Of a DNA stretch of 64,000 nt, positions 1 to 8,300 are shown piece by piece. The position numbers and the translations under genes were made by a program. How positions within the stretch are numbered: the stretch's first letter is position 1; each line of letters starts with the position of its first letter. This stretch comes from CAJQQK01 sp963696075. GTDB taxonomy: Bacteria > Pseudomonadota > Alphaproteobacteria > Rhizobiales > Hyphomicrobiaceae. The stretch is taken from contig CAVOJD010000030.1 of NCBI GenBank assembly GCA_963696075.1, positions 62,001-126,000 on the forward strand. The letters are read 5' to 3'. The notes under the pieces are model-generated. The model searched no databases. It worked only from the letters and a program-made list of their open reading frames with translations, and was not told where the DNA came from.

Positions 1-2
1 CG

Positions 3-317
3 CCGGGCGTCAAGGTGCATGCGATCCCGGGCCATTCGCGCGGGCTGCAGTCGCTGACGGTGAACACCGCCCGGGGAACCGTGGTGGTGGCATCGGATGC
101 CGCGCACTACTACGAGAGCTTCGAGAAGGAATTGGTGTTCTCGACGCATGAGGATATTTTCAAGATGCTTGAGGGCTATCGCCTGCTGCGGCGGCTTGCG
201 CCGGACGATGCGCATATCGTACCCGGCCATGACCCAATGGTGCTGGAGCGCTATCCAGCGCCGTCGCCGGAGTTGCAGGGGATTGTTGCCCGGCTCGATG
301 TGGCGCCTGCGGGTTAG
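3..317 (+). CDS. MBL-fold metallo-hydrolase, N-acyl homoserine lactonase-like (C-terminal part)
   Basis: The gene enters from the left edge, so only about 104 C-terminal residues are visible. The segment HAIPGHSRG near the start matches the metal-ligand loop HxxGHxxG of the metallo-beta-lactamase fold. VASDAAHYY and HIVPGHDP supply the later Asp and His ligands expected for lactone hydrolases of the N-acyl homoserine lactonase type. Metal binding is inferred from these motifs; the substrate is not visible. The first HxHxDH motif lies outside the window. No following gene is coupled: coxG begins 187 bases downstream. Confidence 0.75.
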   Translation, partial: PGVKVHAIPGHSRGLQSLTVNTARGTVVVASDAAHYYESFEKELVFSTHEDIFKMLEGYRLLRRLAPDDAHIVPGHDPMVLERYPAPSPELQGIVARLDVAPAG

Positions 318-504
318 TGTTTTTTCATGAAAGACGCGACAAAGTCGCGACGCCAAGGACACGACGCCAAAGACGCTGCGCCTTGATGATTGGACGAATG
401 AGGGGGGAGACGTTGCCGAGACCCGCGCTTATGGTTCCGGCGACACGATAGGCTGCGGTCTCGCGCGAGCCTTTTTTTGCCTGCCAAGTCAAAGGAGATC
501 CCCG

Positions 505-1074
505 ATGAAGATGTCCGGCACCCGCCTCATCGATGCACCGCGTGAGGAGGTCTGGGAGAAGCTCAACGATCCGGATGTGCTGCAGCGCTGCATTCCCGGA
601 TGTGAAAGCCTCGAGATGGTGTCGGAGAACGAGTTGAAGGCGGTCGTTGCGGTCAAGATCGGGCCGATGAAGGCGCGCTTCAATGGGGAGGTGCGGCTCG
701 AGGATCTCAATCCGCCGGCGAGTTACCGCATTGCCGGCTCGGGCAAAGGGGGCGCGGCGGGCTCGGCGTCGGGCGGGGCCAACGTTCGGCTTGATGAGGT
801 CGAGGGTGGCACGGAGCTGAGCTATGACGTCGATGCGAGCGTCAAGGGCAAGATCGCACAGCTTGGCGCGCGGCTGATTGATGCGACGGCTGCGAAGCTT
901 GCGAACGAGTTTTTCGATAATTTTGCCGCGGAAGTTTCCCCGGCACCGGTCGGCAACGAGGCGGCTGCGCCGGCCGTTTCACAGCCGGCGGGGGCGCCTG
1001 GCGGTGTGCCGGCGGTGGTGTGGTGGACGGCGGCGGCTATTGCGCTCGGCGTGATCATATACTTCACCCGGTGA
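505..1074 (+). CDS. coxG: CoxG family SRPBCC protein (carbon monoxide dehydrogenase subunit G-like)
   Basis: This 189-residue protein has an N-terminal SRPBCC fold domain (about residues 1-145) that starts with a typical GTRLIDAPREEVWEKL strand and helix. An Ala/Pro-rich linker and one C-terminal membrane helix (about residues 168-187, ending in TR) follow. In characterised cox clusters CoxG anchors the mature molybdenum hydroxylase at the cytoplasmic membrane. Tail anchoring here fits that role. AAGGAG lies 7 bases before the ATG. It precedes the S, L and M subunit genes by 237 bases, so it may have its own transcript or share theirs. Confidence 0.88.
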   Translation: MKMSGTRLIDAPREEVWEKLNDPDVLQRCIPGCESLEMVSENELKAVVAVKIGPMKARFNGEVRLEDLNPPASYRIAGSGKGGAAGSASGGANVRLDEVEGGTELSYDVDASVKGKIAQLGARLIDATAAKLANEFFDNFAAEVSPAPVGNEAAAPAVSQPAGAPGGVPAVVWWTAAAIALGVIIYFTR

Positions 1075-1311
1075 TGTTGCGGGCGGCTTTTGCGGCTGAA
1101 CGCGTTGGCGCGTCAGGACGCGGGATGGGATCGGTGGTGCGGTGCAACCGTCATCGAGCGTGTGTACAAGGCCATTAGGTTGTTGCAAGATCAATGATGG
1201 CGGTCGCTGTGGTGCCGTGCTGCCGCCTCTCATTCAACCGCACTTTCAACCGCGCTGGCAAAATGTGCGGCCCGACAAAAGAACACCACTTCAGAGCTTC
1301 AGGGAGGAGCC

Positions 1312-1809
1312 ATGCCCAGCATATCAATGACGGTGAACGGCAAAGCGGTCACGGTGGACGCCGAACCGCATACGCTGCTGGTCGAAGCGTTGCGTGAGCA
1401 GCTTGAGCTGACGGGGACGCATGTGGGCTGTGATACGTCGCAGTGCGGTGCGTGTGTCGTCCATGTCGATGGCAATTCGGTGAAGTCGTGCACGACGCTC
1501 GCGCTTCAGTGCGAGGGCAAAGCGGTGACGACTATCGAGGGGCTCAGTCAGGGCCGTGACATGCATCCCGTGCAGGAGGCTTTTCGCCAGGCTCATGCGT
1601 TGCAGTGCGGGTTTTGTACGCCCGGCATGGTGATGGCAGTGGCCGACCTGCTGGCGAAGAACCCGAAACCGAGCGAGGCCGAAATCCGCTCCTGGCTCAA
1701 AGGCAACATCTGCCGGTGCACGGGCTATCACAACATCGTCAAAGCGGCGCTGATCGCGTCTGGTCAGCGGCAACCGGATCACCTCGATACGCCCGCTCCT
1801 GCGGAATAG
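1312..1809 (+). CDS. coxS: Molybdenum hydroxylase small subunit, two [2Fe-2S] clusters (CoxS-like)
   Basis: The 165-residue protein is the electron-transfer subunit of a xanthine-oxidase-family hydroxylase. The plant-ferredoxin-type cluster is held by Cys40, Cys45, Cys48 and Cys60 (CDTSQCGAC, then a later Cys). The second, alpha-helical cluster uses Cys99, Cys102, Cys134 and Cys136 (CGFC and CRC). All eight ligands are present, so the subunit looks functional. Electrons would pass from the Mo site of the large subunit to FAD in the medium subunit. GGGAGGAG sits just before the ATG. The gene order S-L-M, not M-S-L, is usual for form II systems. Confidence 0.95.
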   Translation: MPSISMTVNGKAVTVDAEPHTLLVEALREQLELTGTHVGCDTSQCGACVVHVDGNSVKSCTTLALQCEGKAVTTIEGLSQGRDMHPVQEAFRQAHALQCGFCTPGMVMAVADLLAKNPKPSEAEIRSWLKGNICRCTGYHNIVKAALIASGQRQPDHLDTPAPAE

Positions 1810-1868
1810 GCGTAATGGGTCACTCAACTTCGAAATAGAACGAACAAACGTCAAGGGAAGGAGACGTC

Positions 1869-4244
1869 ATGTCATCCGATGGCATTGGCAAGGCACCGCG
1901 GCGGCGCGAGGACTTCCGGTTTCTCAAGGGGATCGGGCGGTATACCGACGACATCAACCAGCGCGGTCAGACCTACTGCTATATCGTGCGCTCGTCTGTC
2001 GCGCACGGCACGATCGACAAGATTGATGTGTCGGCGGCGGAAGCGGCGCCCGGCGTCGTCAAGGTGCTGACGGGCGCGGATTTCACGGAAGTCGGCGGGC
2101 TGCCGTGCGGCTGGCAGGTGACGGACAAGAACGGCGAGCCGATGAAAGAGCCGCGCCACCCGATCCTGGCACATGGCAAGGTGCGCCATGTCGGTGACCC
2201 GGTGGTCGCGGTGATTGCCGAGACACTCAAGCAGGCAAAGGATGCCGCGCAGCTCGTCGATATCGAAATCGGGGAACTGCCCGCCGTCGTCAACATGAAG
2301 GACGCGGTGTCGGGTTCGGCGCCTGCGTTACATGAGGAGGCGGCGGACAACCTGTGCTTTGACTGGGAGTTCGGGGACAAGGCTGCAACGGACGAGGCGT
2401 TTGCCAAGGCGGCGCACGTCACCAAGATCGATCTCGTGAACAACCGGCTGGTGCCGAACGCCATTGAGCCGAGGGCTGCGATCGGCGTCTACGATATGGC
2501 GATGGATGAGCACACGCTCTACACCACGAGCCAGAACCCGCATGTCATCCGCCTGCTTATGGGCGCGTTCGTGCTCTCCATCCCCGAGCATAAACTGCGG
2601 GTGGTTGCGCCTGACGTCGGTGGCGGCTTCGGCTCGAAGATCTACCACTACGCGGAAGAAGCGCTGGTGACGGTCGCAGCCAAGCTGATCGGCCGGCCGG
2701 TGAAGTGGACGGCGGAGCGGTCCGAGAGCTTTATCTCGGATGCACATGGACGCGATCACCTGACGCACGCGGAAATGGCGTTCGATGCCAACAACAACGT
2801 CATCGGCCTCAAGTGCGAGACGTATGCGAACATGGGGGCGTATCTGTCGACGTTCGCGCCATGTATCCCGACGTGGCTGCACGGGACGTTGCTTGCCGGC
2901 CAGTACAAGACGCCAGCGATCTTCTGCAACGTGAAGGCGGTGTTCACCTCGACGGTTCCGGTTGATGCCTATCGCGGCGCCGGGCGGCCGGAGGCGACGT
3001 ATATCCTCGAGCGCACGATGAACAAGGCGGCGCTGGAACTGGGCGTCGATCAGGCGGAACTCCGGCGGCAAAACTTCATTCAGCCGGATCAGTTCCCCTA
3101 CCAGACGCCGGTCGCGGTGGTCTATGACACCGGTGACTATGAAGCGAGCCTCAACATGGCGCTGGAGATGGCCGACTATGCCGGCTTCGCGCAGCGCCGG
3201 GCGGAGGCCAAGGCCCGGGGCAAGCTGCGCGGCATTGGGATCGCGAGCTACATCGAAGCCTGCGGGATTGCGCCGTCCAGCCTGGTTGGCACGCTCGGTG
3301 CGCGGGCGGGTCTTTATGAAGCGGCAACGGTGCGGGTCAATCCGACCGGCTCGGTTGCGGTGATGACCGGATCGCACAGTCACGGCCAGGGACACGAGAC
3401 GACGTTTGCACAGGTGGTAGCCGAGAAGCTCGGGCTGCCGATGGAAAGCGTCGATATCGTGCACGGTGATACGGGCAAGATCCCGTTCGGGATGGGGACC
3501 TATGGGTCTCGCTCGCTGGCGGTCGGCGGCACGGCGATCGTCAATGCGCTCAACAAAGTGATCGAGAAGGGCCGCAAGATTGCAGCGCACCTGCTTGAAG
3601 CCTCGGAAGGCGATGTCGAGTTCGAGAACGGCGTTTACCGGGTGAAGGGGACGGACCGGGAGAAGACCTTCGGTGAGGTGGCGCTCGTTGCCTATGTGCC
3701 GCATCAGTATCCGATCGATGAAATCGAGCCGGGCCTGGAAGAGACGGCGTTCTACGATCCGGCGAACTTCACGTTCCCTGCGGGCACGTATGTTTGTGAA
3801 GTCGAAGTCGACCCGCGGACCGGGCGGACGGACATCGTGCGGTTCGTTGCAGCCGATGACTTCGGCAACATCGTCAATCCGATGATCGTCGAGGGGCAGG
3901 TTCATGGCGGGCTTGCGCAGGGTATCGGGCAGGCGATGCTGGAACAGGCCGTCTATGATGAAGACGGCCAGCTGCTGACCGGCTCCTACATGGACTACAC
4001 GATGCCGCGCGCGGACGATGTGCCCTCCTTCGAGGTCGGCACGACGTGCACGCCGTGCACACATAACCCGCTGGGTGTGAAGGGGTGCGGCGAGGCAGGT
4101 GCCATCGGGGCGCCACCGGCAGTGATCAATGCGATCTGTGATGCGCTGAAGGATCATGGTGTCGCGCATATGGATATGCCGGCAACGCCCGAGAAAATCT
4201 GGCGGGCGATCCATTCGGCGCCGCAGGCGCAGGCCGCAGAATAA
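1869..4244 (+). CDS. coxL: Molybdenum hydroxylase large subunit, form II (CoxL-like)
   Basis: This 791-residue catalytic subunit binds the molybdenum cofactor. Residues 367-373 read AYRGAGR, the form II signature; true aerobic CO dehydrogenases (form I) have AYxCSFR with a catalytic Cys for the Cu-S-Mo site, which is missing here. The C-terminal GCGEAGAIG supplies the conserved base Glu. A glycine-rich GGGFGSK near residue 255 is the expected cofactor loop. The reaction is therefore a hydroxylation or oxidation by a xanthine-dehydrogenase-type enzyme whose substrate cannot be read from sequence. AAGGAG precedes the ATG by 6 bases. Gaps of 59 bases to coxS and 25 to coxM indicate an operon. 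Confidence 0.93.
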   Translation: MSSDGIGKAPRRREDFRFLKGIGRYTDDINQRGQTYCYIVRSSVAHGTIDKIDVSAAEAAPGVVKVLTGADFTEVGGLPCGWQVTDKNGEPMKEPRHPILAHGKVRHVGDPVVAVIAETLKQAKDAAQLVDIEIGELPAVVNMKDAVSGSAPALHEEAADNLCFDWEFGDKAATDEAFAKAAHVTKIDLVNNRLVPNAIEPRAAIGVYDMAMDEHTLYTTSQNPHVIRLLMGAFVLSIPEHKLRVVAPDVGGGFGSKIYHYAEEALVTVAAKLIGRPVKWTAERSESFISDAHGRDHLTHAEMAFDANNNVIGLKCETYANMGAYLSTFAPCIPTWLHGTLLAGQYKTPAIFCNVKAVFTSTVPVDAYRGAGRPEATYILERTMNKAALELGVDQAELRRQNFIQPDQFPYQTPVAVVYDTGDYEASLNMALEMADYAGFAQRRAEAKARGKLRGIGIASYIEACGIAPSSLVGTLGARAGLYEAATVRVNPTGSVAVMTGSHSHGQGHETTFAQVVAEKLGLPMESVDIVHGDTGKIPFGMGTYGSRSLAVGGTAIVNALNKVIEKGRKIAAHLLEASEGDVEFENGVYRVKGTDREKTFGEVALVAYVPHQYPIDEIEPGLEETAFYDPANFTFPAGTYVCEVEVDPRTGRTDIVRFVAADDFGNIVNPMIVEGQVHGGLAQGIGQAMLEQAVYDEDGQLLTGSYMDYTMPRADDVPSFEVGTTCTPCTHNPLGVKGCGEAGAIGAPPAVINAICDALKDHGVAHMDMPATPEKIWRAIHSAPQAQAAE

Positions 4245-4269
4245 CGTCAGGGCGTGAAGGAGAACGACA

Positions 4270-5070
4270 ATGAATACATTCGAGTACGTCCGCCCGACGA
4301 CGGTCGATGATGCGGTGGCGGCGCTGGCGGGTGATGAAGCGGTGGCGCTGGCGGGGGGGCAGACCCTTCTGCCAACGCTGAAACAGCGGCTTGCCACGCC
4401 CAGCACGGTGGTTGATCTCAGAGGGATCGCCGACCTTGGCGGGATCGTGGTGCAGGGTGGTTCGATTGGCATCGGGGCGACCACCACGCATGCCGACGTG
4501 GCGAACAGTGCGGAGCTGAAAAGCGCGTTGCCGGCGCTTTGTGCCTTGGCCAATGGGATCGGTGATCCGCAGGTGCGCCATATGGGCACAATCGGGGGGT
4601 CGGTTGCGAACAATGACCCCGCCGCAGACTACCCGTCCGCGATGCTGGCGCTTGATGCCACGATCAAGACGAACAAGCGCGAACTGGCGGCGGACGATTT
4701 CTTCCAGGGGCTGTTCACGACGGCGCTCGATGACGGTGAGATCATTACCGGCATTGGGATCGCGCTGCCCAAGCGGGCGGCTTATGCCAAGTATGAACAG
4801 CGCGCGTCACGTTATGCGCTGGTCGGTGTGTTTGTTGCCGAGACCAATGGCGGTATTCGCGTGGCGGTTACGGGAGCGGGCAATGACGGCGTTTTCCGGG
4901 CTACTGAAATCGAGCAGGCGCTGGCGGGTAACTTCAGCGGTGATGCGGCGCGTGGCGTGAAGATTTCACCGGATGGGATGCTGTCCGACATCCATGCAAG
5001 CGCTGAATATCGTGCGGCGATGGTCTCGGAGATGGCGGCTGAGGCGGTCGAGAAGATGCTGGCGGGCTGA
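4270..5070 (+). CDS. coxM: Molybdenum hydroxylase medium subunit, FAD-binding (CoxM-like)
   Basis: The 266-residue protein has the FAD-binding PCMH fold of the family. AGGQTLLP (about residues 28-35) and the run around TIGGSVANNDPAADYP (about residues 113-128) are the two loops that bind the FAD diphosphate and isoalloxazine. IGATTTHADV is also conserved. It would accept electrons from the iron-sulfur subunit and reduce quinone or another acceptor. AAGGAG lies 8 bases before the ATG. It closes the S-L-M catalytic set and is followed after 129 bases by the assembly ATPase gene. Confidence 0.93.
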   Translation: MNTFEYVRPTTVDDAVAALAGDEAVALAGGQTLLPTLKQRLATPSTVVDLRGIADLGGIVVQGGSIGIGATTTHADVANSAELKSALPALCALANGIGDPQVRHMGTIGGSVANNDPAADYPSAMLALDATIKTNKRELAADDFFQGLFTTALDDGEIITGIGIALPKRAAYAKYEQRASRYALVGVFVAETNGGIRVAVTGAGNDGVFRATEIEQALAGNFSGDAARGVKISPDGMLSDIHASAEYRAAMVSEMAAEAVEKMLAG

Positions 5071-5199
5071 GGCTCGAAGGCGCTCGTCGCGCTGCGTTCT
5101 CAGGCGTTCGATCGAATGACGCAGGCGATCCAGAAATGAGTGAGGCGCGGCCCTGGTGTCGCGCCTTCGCATTCCAGAAGAGAGACGTGCAGAGGACCC

Positions 5200-6153
5200 A
5201 TGGCCGACCAACCTGCCGATGTCGCCCAAATGAAAGAGATGTTGCTTGCCAACGGCTATGTGGCGGATCAGGCCATCTCGACGGCGGTGTTTCTGGCGCT
5301 GACGCTGGAGCGGCCGCTGCTGCTCGAGGGTGAGGCGGGGGTTGGCAAGACGGAGATCGCGAACACGGTGGCGGCTGCGCTCGACCGGCCGCTGGTGCGG
5401 CTTCAGTGCTATGAAGGCCTTGATGTCGCGAATGCCGCGTATGAGTGGAATTACAGCCGGCAGTTGCTGCATATCCGTGCGGTGGAGGCGGCCCAGGGCG
5501 GTCAAGTCGATCTCGCCAACCTCGAGGGTGACCTATACAGCGAGGCGTTCCTTCTGAAGCGCCCGTTGCTGCAGGCGCTGGAGCTGTCCAACGCCGGGAC
5601 GCCGCCGGTGCTGCTGATCGATGAACTCGACCGGGCGGATGCGCCGTTCGAGGCATTCCTGCTCGAAATCCTTGCGGACTATCGTTTTACGATCCCGGAG
5701 CTTGGGCCGATTGCGGCGGAACGTGCGCCGCTGGTCATCCTGACATCGAACCGGACACGGGAAATCCATGACGCGGTGCGTCGGCGGTGTTTCTATCATT
5801 GGGTGGACTATCCAAGCCTCGAGCGGGAACTGGCGATCCTGCGCCTCAAGGTGCCGGAGGCTGCCGAAACGCTGAGGCGTGAAGTTGTGCGGTTCATCCA
5901 GTCGATCCGGCAGATGGATCTCTACAAGAACCCCGGCATTGCCGAGACGATCAACTGGGCGCAGGCGTTGACGTCGCTCAGTTATGTGGCGCTCGATGCG
6001 ACGGCGGTGGATTCGACGCTCGGCACGCTGCTCAAGTATCAGGACGATATCCAGAAAATCGAGGGCAGCGAGGCGGCGCGGCTGCTTGGTGAGATCAAGT
6101 CCGAGGCCGGGGCCGTCCAACGGCAGGCCGATCAGGACGGCGGCGACGGGTGA
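5200..6153 (+). CDS. coxD: MoxR-family AAA+ ATPase (CoxD-like)
   Basis: This is a MoxR-class AAA+ ATPase of 317 residues. Walker A is GEAGVGKT (residues 44-51) and Walker B is VLLIDELDR (about residues 137-145). CoxD-type ATPases assist maturation of the metal centre or insertion of the cofactor into the hydroxylase. The chosen ATG has AGAGGA four bases upstream; an earlier in-frame ATG at 5140 would add 20 residues that look non-coding. The stop TGA overlaps the ATG of the next gene by one base, so the ATPase and its VWA partner are translationally coupled, a standard MoxR-VWA pairing. Confidence 0.92.
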   Translation: MADQPADVAQMKEMLLANGYVADQAISTAVFLALTLERPLLLEGEAGVGKTEIANTVAAALDRPLVRLQCYEGLDVANAAYEWNYSRQLLHIRAVEAAQGGQVDLANLEGDLYSEAFLLKRPLLQALELSNAGTPPVLLIDELDRADAPFEAFLLEILADYRFTIPELGPIAAERAPLVILTSNRTREIHDAVRRRCFYHWVDYPSLERELAILRLKVPEAAETLRREVVRFIQSIRQMDLYKNPGIAETINWAQALTSLSYVALDATAVDSTLGTLLKYQDDIQKIEGSEAARLLGEIKSEAGAVQRQADQDGGDG

Positions 6154-7424
6154 TGGCGCGTCGTGCGGCAGGCGGGCGTGAGAGCTCGGATATTCTGGGG
6201 GCCAATATCGTCGCCTCGGACGTCGATGGCGGACGGATCGCTGACAATATCGTCCAGTTTGCCAGGCTGCTCAGGGCATCGGGACTGCCGGTCGGGCCGC
6301 AGAAGACGGTCCTTGCGACGCAGGCGGTGATGGCGGCGGGGCTGGCTGATCCCAAGACGCTCTACTGGACGCTGCATGCGGTTTTCGTCAACCGGCGCAG
6401 TGAACGCGAGATCTTCAACCAGGCGTTCGTGCTGTTCTGGCGTGATCCTGACTACATCAAGAAGATGCTCTCGCTGGTGGTGCCGCAGTACAAGCCGCCG
6501 CGGGACAAAGCCCAAGACAAGGCGCTGTCGCGGCGGCTGACCGATGCCATGATGTCGGGGCATTCGCCGGAGCTGTCGCGGGAAAGCGACGAGATCGAGT
6601 TTTCGGCTGAGGCGACGTTCTCGGACCGTGAGGTGTTTCACGCCAAGGACTTTGAAGAGATGTCGGCTGAAGAGCTTTCCCGCGCGCGGGCCGAGATCAC
6701 GCGGCTGAGACTGCCTTTTGAAGAGATGCGGACGCGGCGGACGGCGCCGGCGCGCGAGGGAGGGCGGCTCGATATGCGCCGGATCCTGCGAGAGGTTGGG
6801 CAGAAGGGGCCGGATCACCTGCGCGACCTGCGCAAGCGGCCCCGAATGCGCCGGCTGCCGATCGTGGTGCTGGCGGATATTTCGGGATCGATGGATTCTT
6901 ACGCGCGCATCCTGCTGCATTTCATCTATGCGCTCAGCAACGATCGTGATGAAGTGCATGCCTTCCTGTTCGGCACCCGGCTTTCGAATGTGACGCATCT
7001 GATCCAGGACCGGGACCCGGACCGGGCGATTTCGAAGGTGTCATCCGAGGTTTCCGACTGGTCGGGGGGCACGCGGATCGGGCAGTGTCTGGAGGATTTC
7101 AACCGGCAGTGGGCGCGTCGCGTCCTCGGGCGCAACGCGATCGTGCTTCTGTTTACCGACGGGCTGGATCGCGACGGGGCGGAGGGCGTCGAGCGTGCGG
7201 CGCGGCGACTGGCTGCCAATGCGCACCGGCTCGTCTGGCTCAACCCGCTGACGCGGTATGACGGATATGAACCGCTTGCGGCGGGTGCGGCGGCGCTGTC
7301 GAAGCACGTCACCGAGATGCGGGATTGCCATAACCTGAGGAGCCTTGCTGATCTGGCGGAGGCGCTTTCGGGCGGGCGAATGGGCGCGATGCCGGGACGG
7401 CGGCAGCTTGCCAGGCGGTCATGA
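6153..7424 (+). CDS. coxE: VWA domain-containing CoxE-like protein
   Basis: The 423-residue protein is the von Willebrand factor A partner of the preceding MoxR ATPase. A MIDAS metal site of the DxSxS type is seen as DISGSMDS starting at residue 242, with FTDGLDRDG further on as the later Asp of the site. The N-terminal half (about residues 1-230) is helical and charged. In cox clusters CoxE works with CoxD in activating the hydroxylase. The start overlaps the coxD stop (TGATG). Its own stop overlaps an ATG of the downstream aldolase frame (ATGA), extending the operon beyond the usual cox set. Confidence 0.9.
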   Translation: MARRAAGGRESSDILGANIVASDVDGGRIADNIVQFARLLRASGLPVGPQKTVLATQAVMAAGLADPKTLYWTLHAVFVNRRSEREIFNQAFVLFWRDPDYIKKMLSLVVPQYKPPRDKAQDKALSRRLTDAMMSGHSPELSRESDEIEFSAEATFSDREVFHAKDFEEMSAEELSRARAEITRLRLPFEEMRTRRTAPAREGGRLDMRRILREVGQKGPDHLRDLRKRPRMRRLPIVVLADISGSMDSYARILLHFIYALSNDRDEVHAFLFGTRLSNVTHLIQDRDPDRAISKVSSEVSDWSGGTRIGQCLEDFNRQWARRVLGRNAIVLLFTDGLDRDGAEGVERAARRLAANAHRLVWLNPLTRYDGYEPLAAGAAALSKHVTEMRDCHNLRSLADLAEALSGGRMGAMPGRRQLARRS

Positions 7425-7432
7425 GGTCGACC

Positions 7433-8200
7433 ATGAAGAATGACATGAAAGAAAAGTTCGCTGCAGGCGAAGCCGCGTTCGGGGTGTCGGTGATGTTTCC
7501 GTCGCCGCAGCTTGTCGAGATGATTGCCTATGCCGGTTTCGACTGGGTGTTGATCGATTGCGAGCACGGGTCGATCGGGCTGGCGGATGTCGAGGTCATG
7601 GCGATGGCGGCGGACGCGGCGGGCATCACGGCGATTGCGCGGCCGAAGAGCAATTCGAGCGCCGACATCCAGTCGGTCATGGATCGTGGGGTCAAAGGGG
7701 TTCAGGTGCCGCACGTCAATACGCGCGAAGATGCGGAGCGAGCCGTCGCGGCGGTGAAATTCGGGCCGGGCGCGGGGCGCGGGCTTGCGGCAGGGACGCG
7801 GCCCGACCGGTGGGGGCTGGGCGCGAAGATGACGGATTTCGTCGCAGAGGCGAATGCGGCGTCGCTGGTTTGCGTGCAGATCGAGCACGAGGCTGCGGTG
7901 CGGAACGTCGACGATCTGCTCGCGGTCGAGGGGATCGATGTCTACTTCATCGGGCCGTCCGACTTGTCGCAGTCGATGGGCTATCCGGGGAATGCGAAGG
8001 CACCGCCCGTGGCGGCCGCCATCGATGCGACGCTCGCGAAGATCCGCGACGCCGGCAAGACGCCGGGGATGCCGGCGGCCGAAGGCGATGTCGGCGCGGT
8101 TGTCGGCAAAGGGTGCCGGTATATCTATACGCACCTGCCGAAGCTGATCGGTGCGGGCGCTGGGGCGTATCTCAAGGCTGCACGCGGCGAGAGGTCGTGA
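7433..8200 (+). CDS. HpcH/HpaI-family aldolase
   Basis: The 255-residue protein belongs to the class II HpcH/HpaI pyruvate aldolases, which cleave or form 4-hydroxy-2-oxo acids with a divalent metal. DCEHG near residue 43 gives the catalytic His. IEHE (about residue 146) and GPSDLS (about residue 172) give the two acidic metal ligands. GVQVPHV and the Arg/Gly loop after it are also conserved. GAGG lies 6 bases before the chosen ATG; an ATG at 7421 overlapping the coxE stop is the alternative. The tight coupling to coxE suggests the aldolase acts on the same pathway as the molybdenum hydroxylase, which is inference. Confidence 0.88.
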   Translation: MKNDMKEKFAAGEAAFGVSVMFPSPQLVEMIAYAGFDWVLIDCEHGSIGLADVEVMAMAADAAGITAIARPKSNSSADIQSVMDRGVKGVQVPHVNTREDAERAVAAVKFGPGAGRGLAAGTRPDRWGLGAKMTDFVAEANAASLVCVQIEHEAAVRNVDDLLAVEGIDVYFIGPSDLSQSMGYPGNAKAPPVAAAIDATLAKIRDAGKTPGMPAAEGDVGAVVGKGCRYIYTHLPKLIGAGAGAYLKAARGERS

Positions 8201-8204
8201 GGGT

Positions 8205-8298
8205 CACTGCTTTGCAGTGAGCGAGGCCGGCCTCGCGCTCCGCTTCCCGGATCACGTCCGGGACAGGGTCTGGCCCAGCCTCCCGGACCCTCCCGTAT
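8205..8298. other. Hairpin-dense convergent intergenic region
   Basis: Four inverted repeats sit in the 100 bases between the plus-strand aldolase and the minus-strand epimerase. They are TCACTGC/GCAGTGA around a TTT loop (8205-8221), the palindrome GCGAGGCC/GGCCTCGC (8221-8236), CCCGGA/TCCGGG (8246-8262), and GGGTC pairing with GGACCC further right. None is followed by a clear U-tract, although TATTTTTA lies at the right end. A bidirectional transcription stop is likely but not proved. Confidence 0.5.
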
Positions 8299-8300
8299 TT

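Noticed and set aside
318..504. Short direct repeat CGACGCCAAGGAC / CGACGCCAAAGAC and a CGCGAC/GTCGCG stem between the lactonase and coxG
   Set aside because: Only two copies with one mismatch; not a CRISPR and no terminator U-tract.
1869..4244. Calling the large subunit a CO dehydrogenase
   Set aside because: The active-site loop is AYRGAGR, not AYxCSFR, so the Cu-S-Mo Cys is missing.
2328..4613. 761-codon open frame on the minus strand opposite coxL and coxM
   Set aside because: It lies antisense to two well-supported genes with clear domains, and its composition (Arg/Leu/His-rich) is the mirror of G+C-rich codons.
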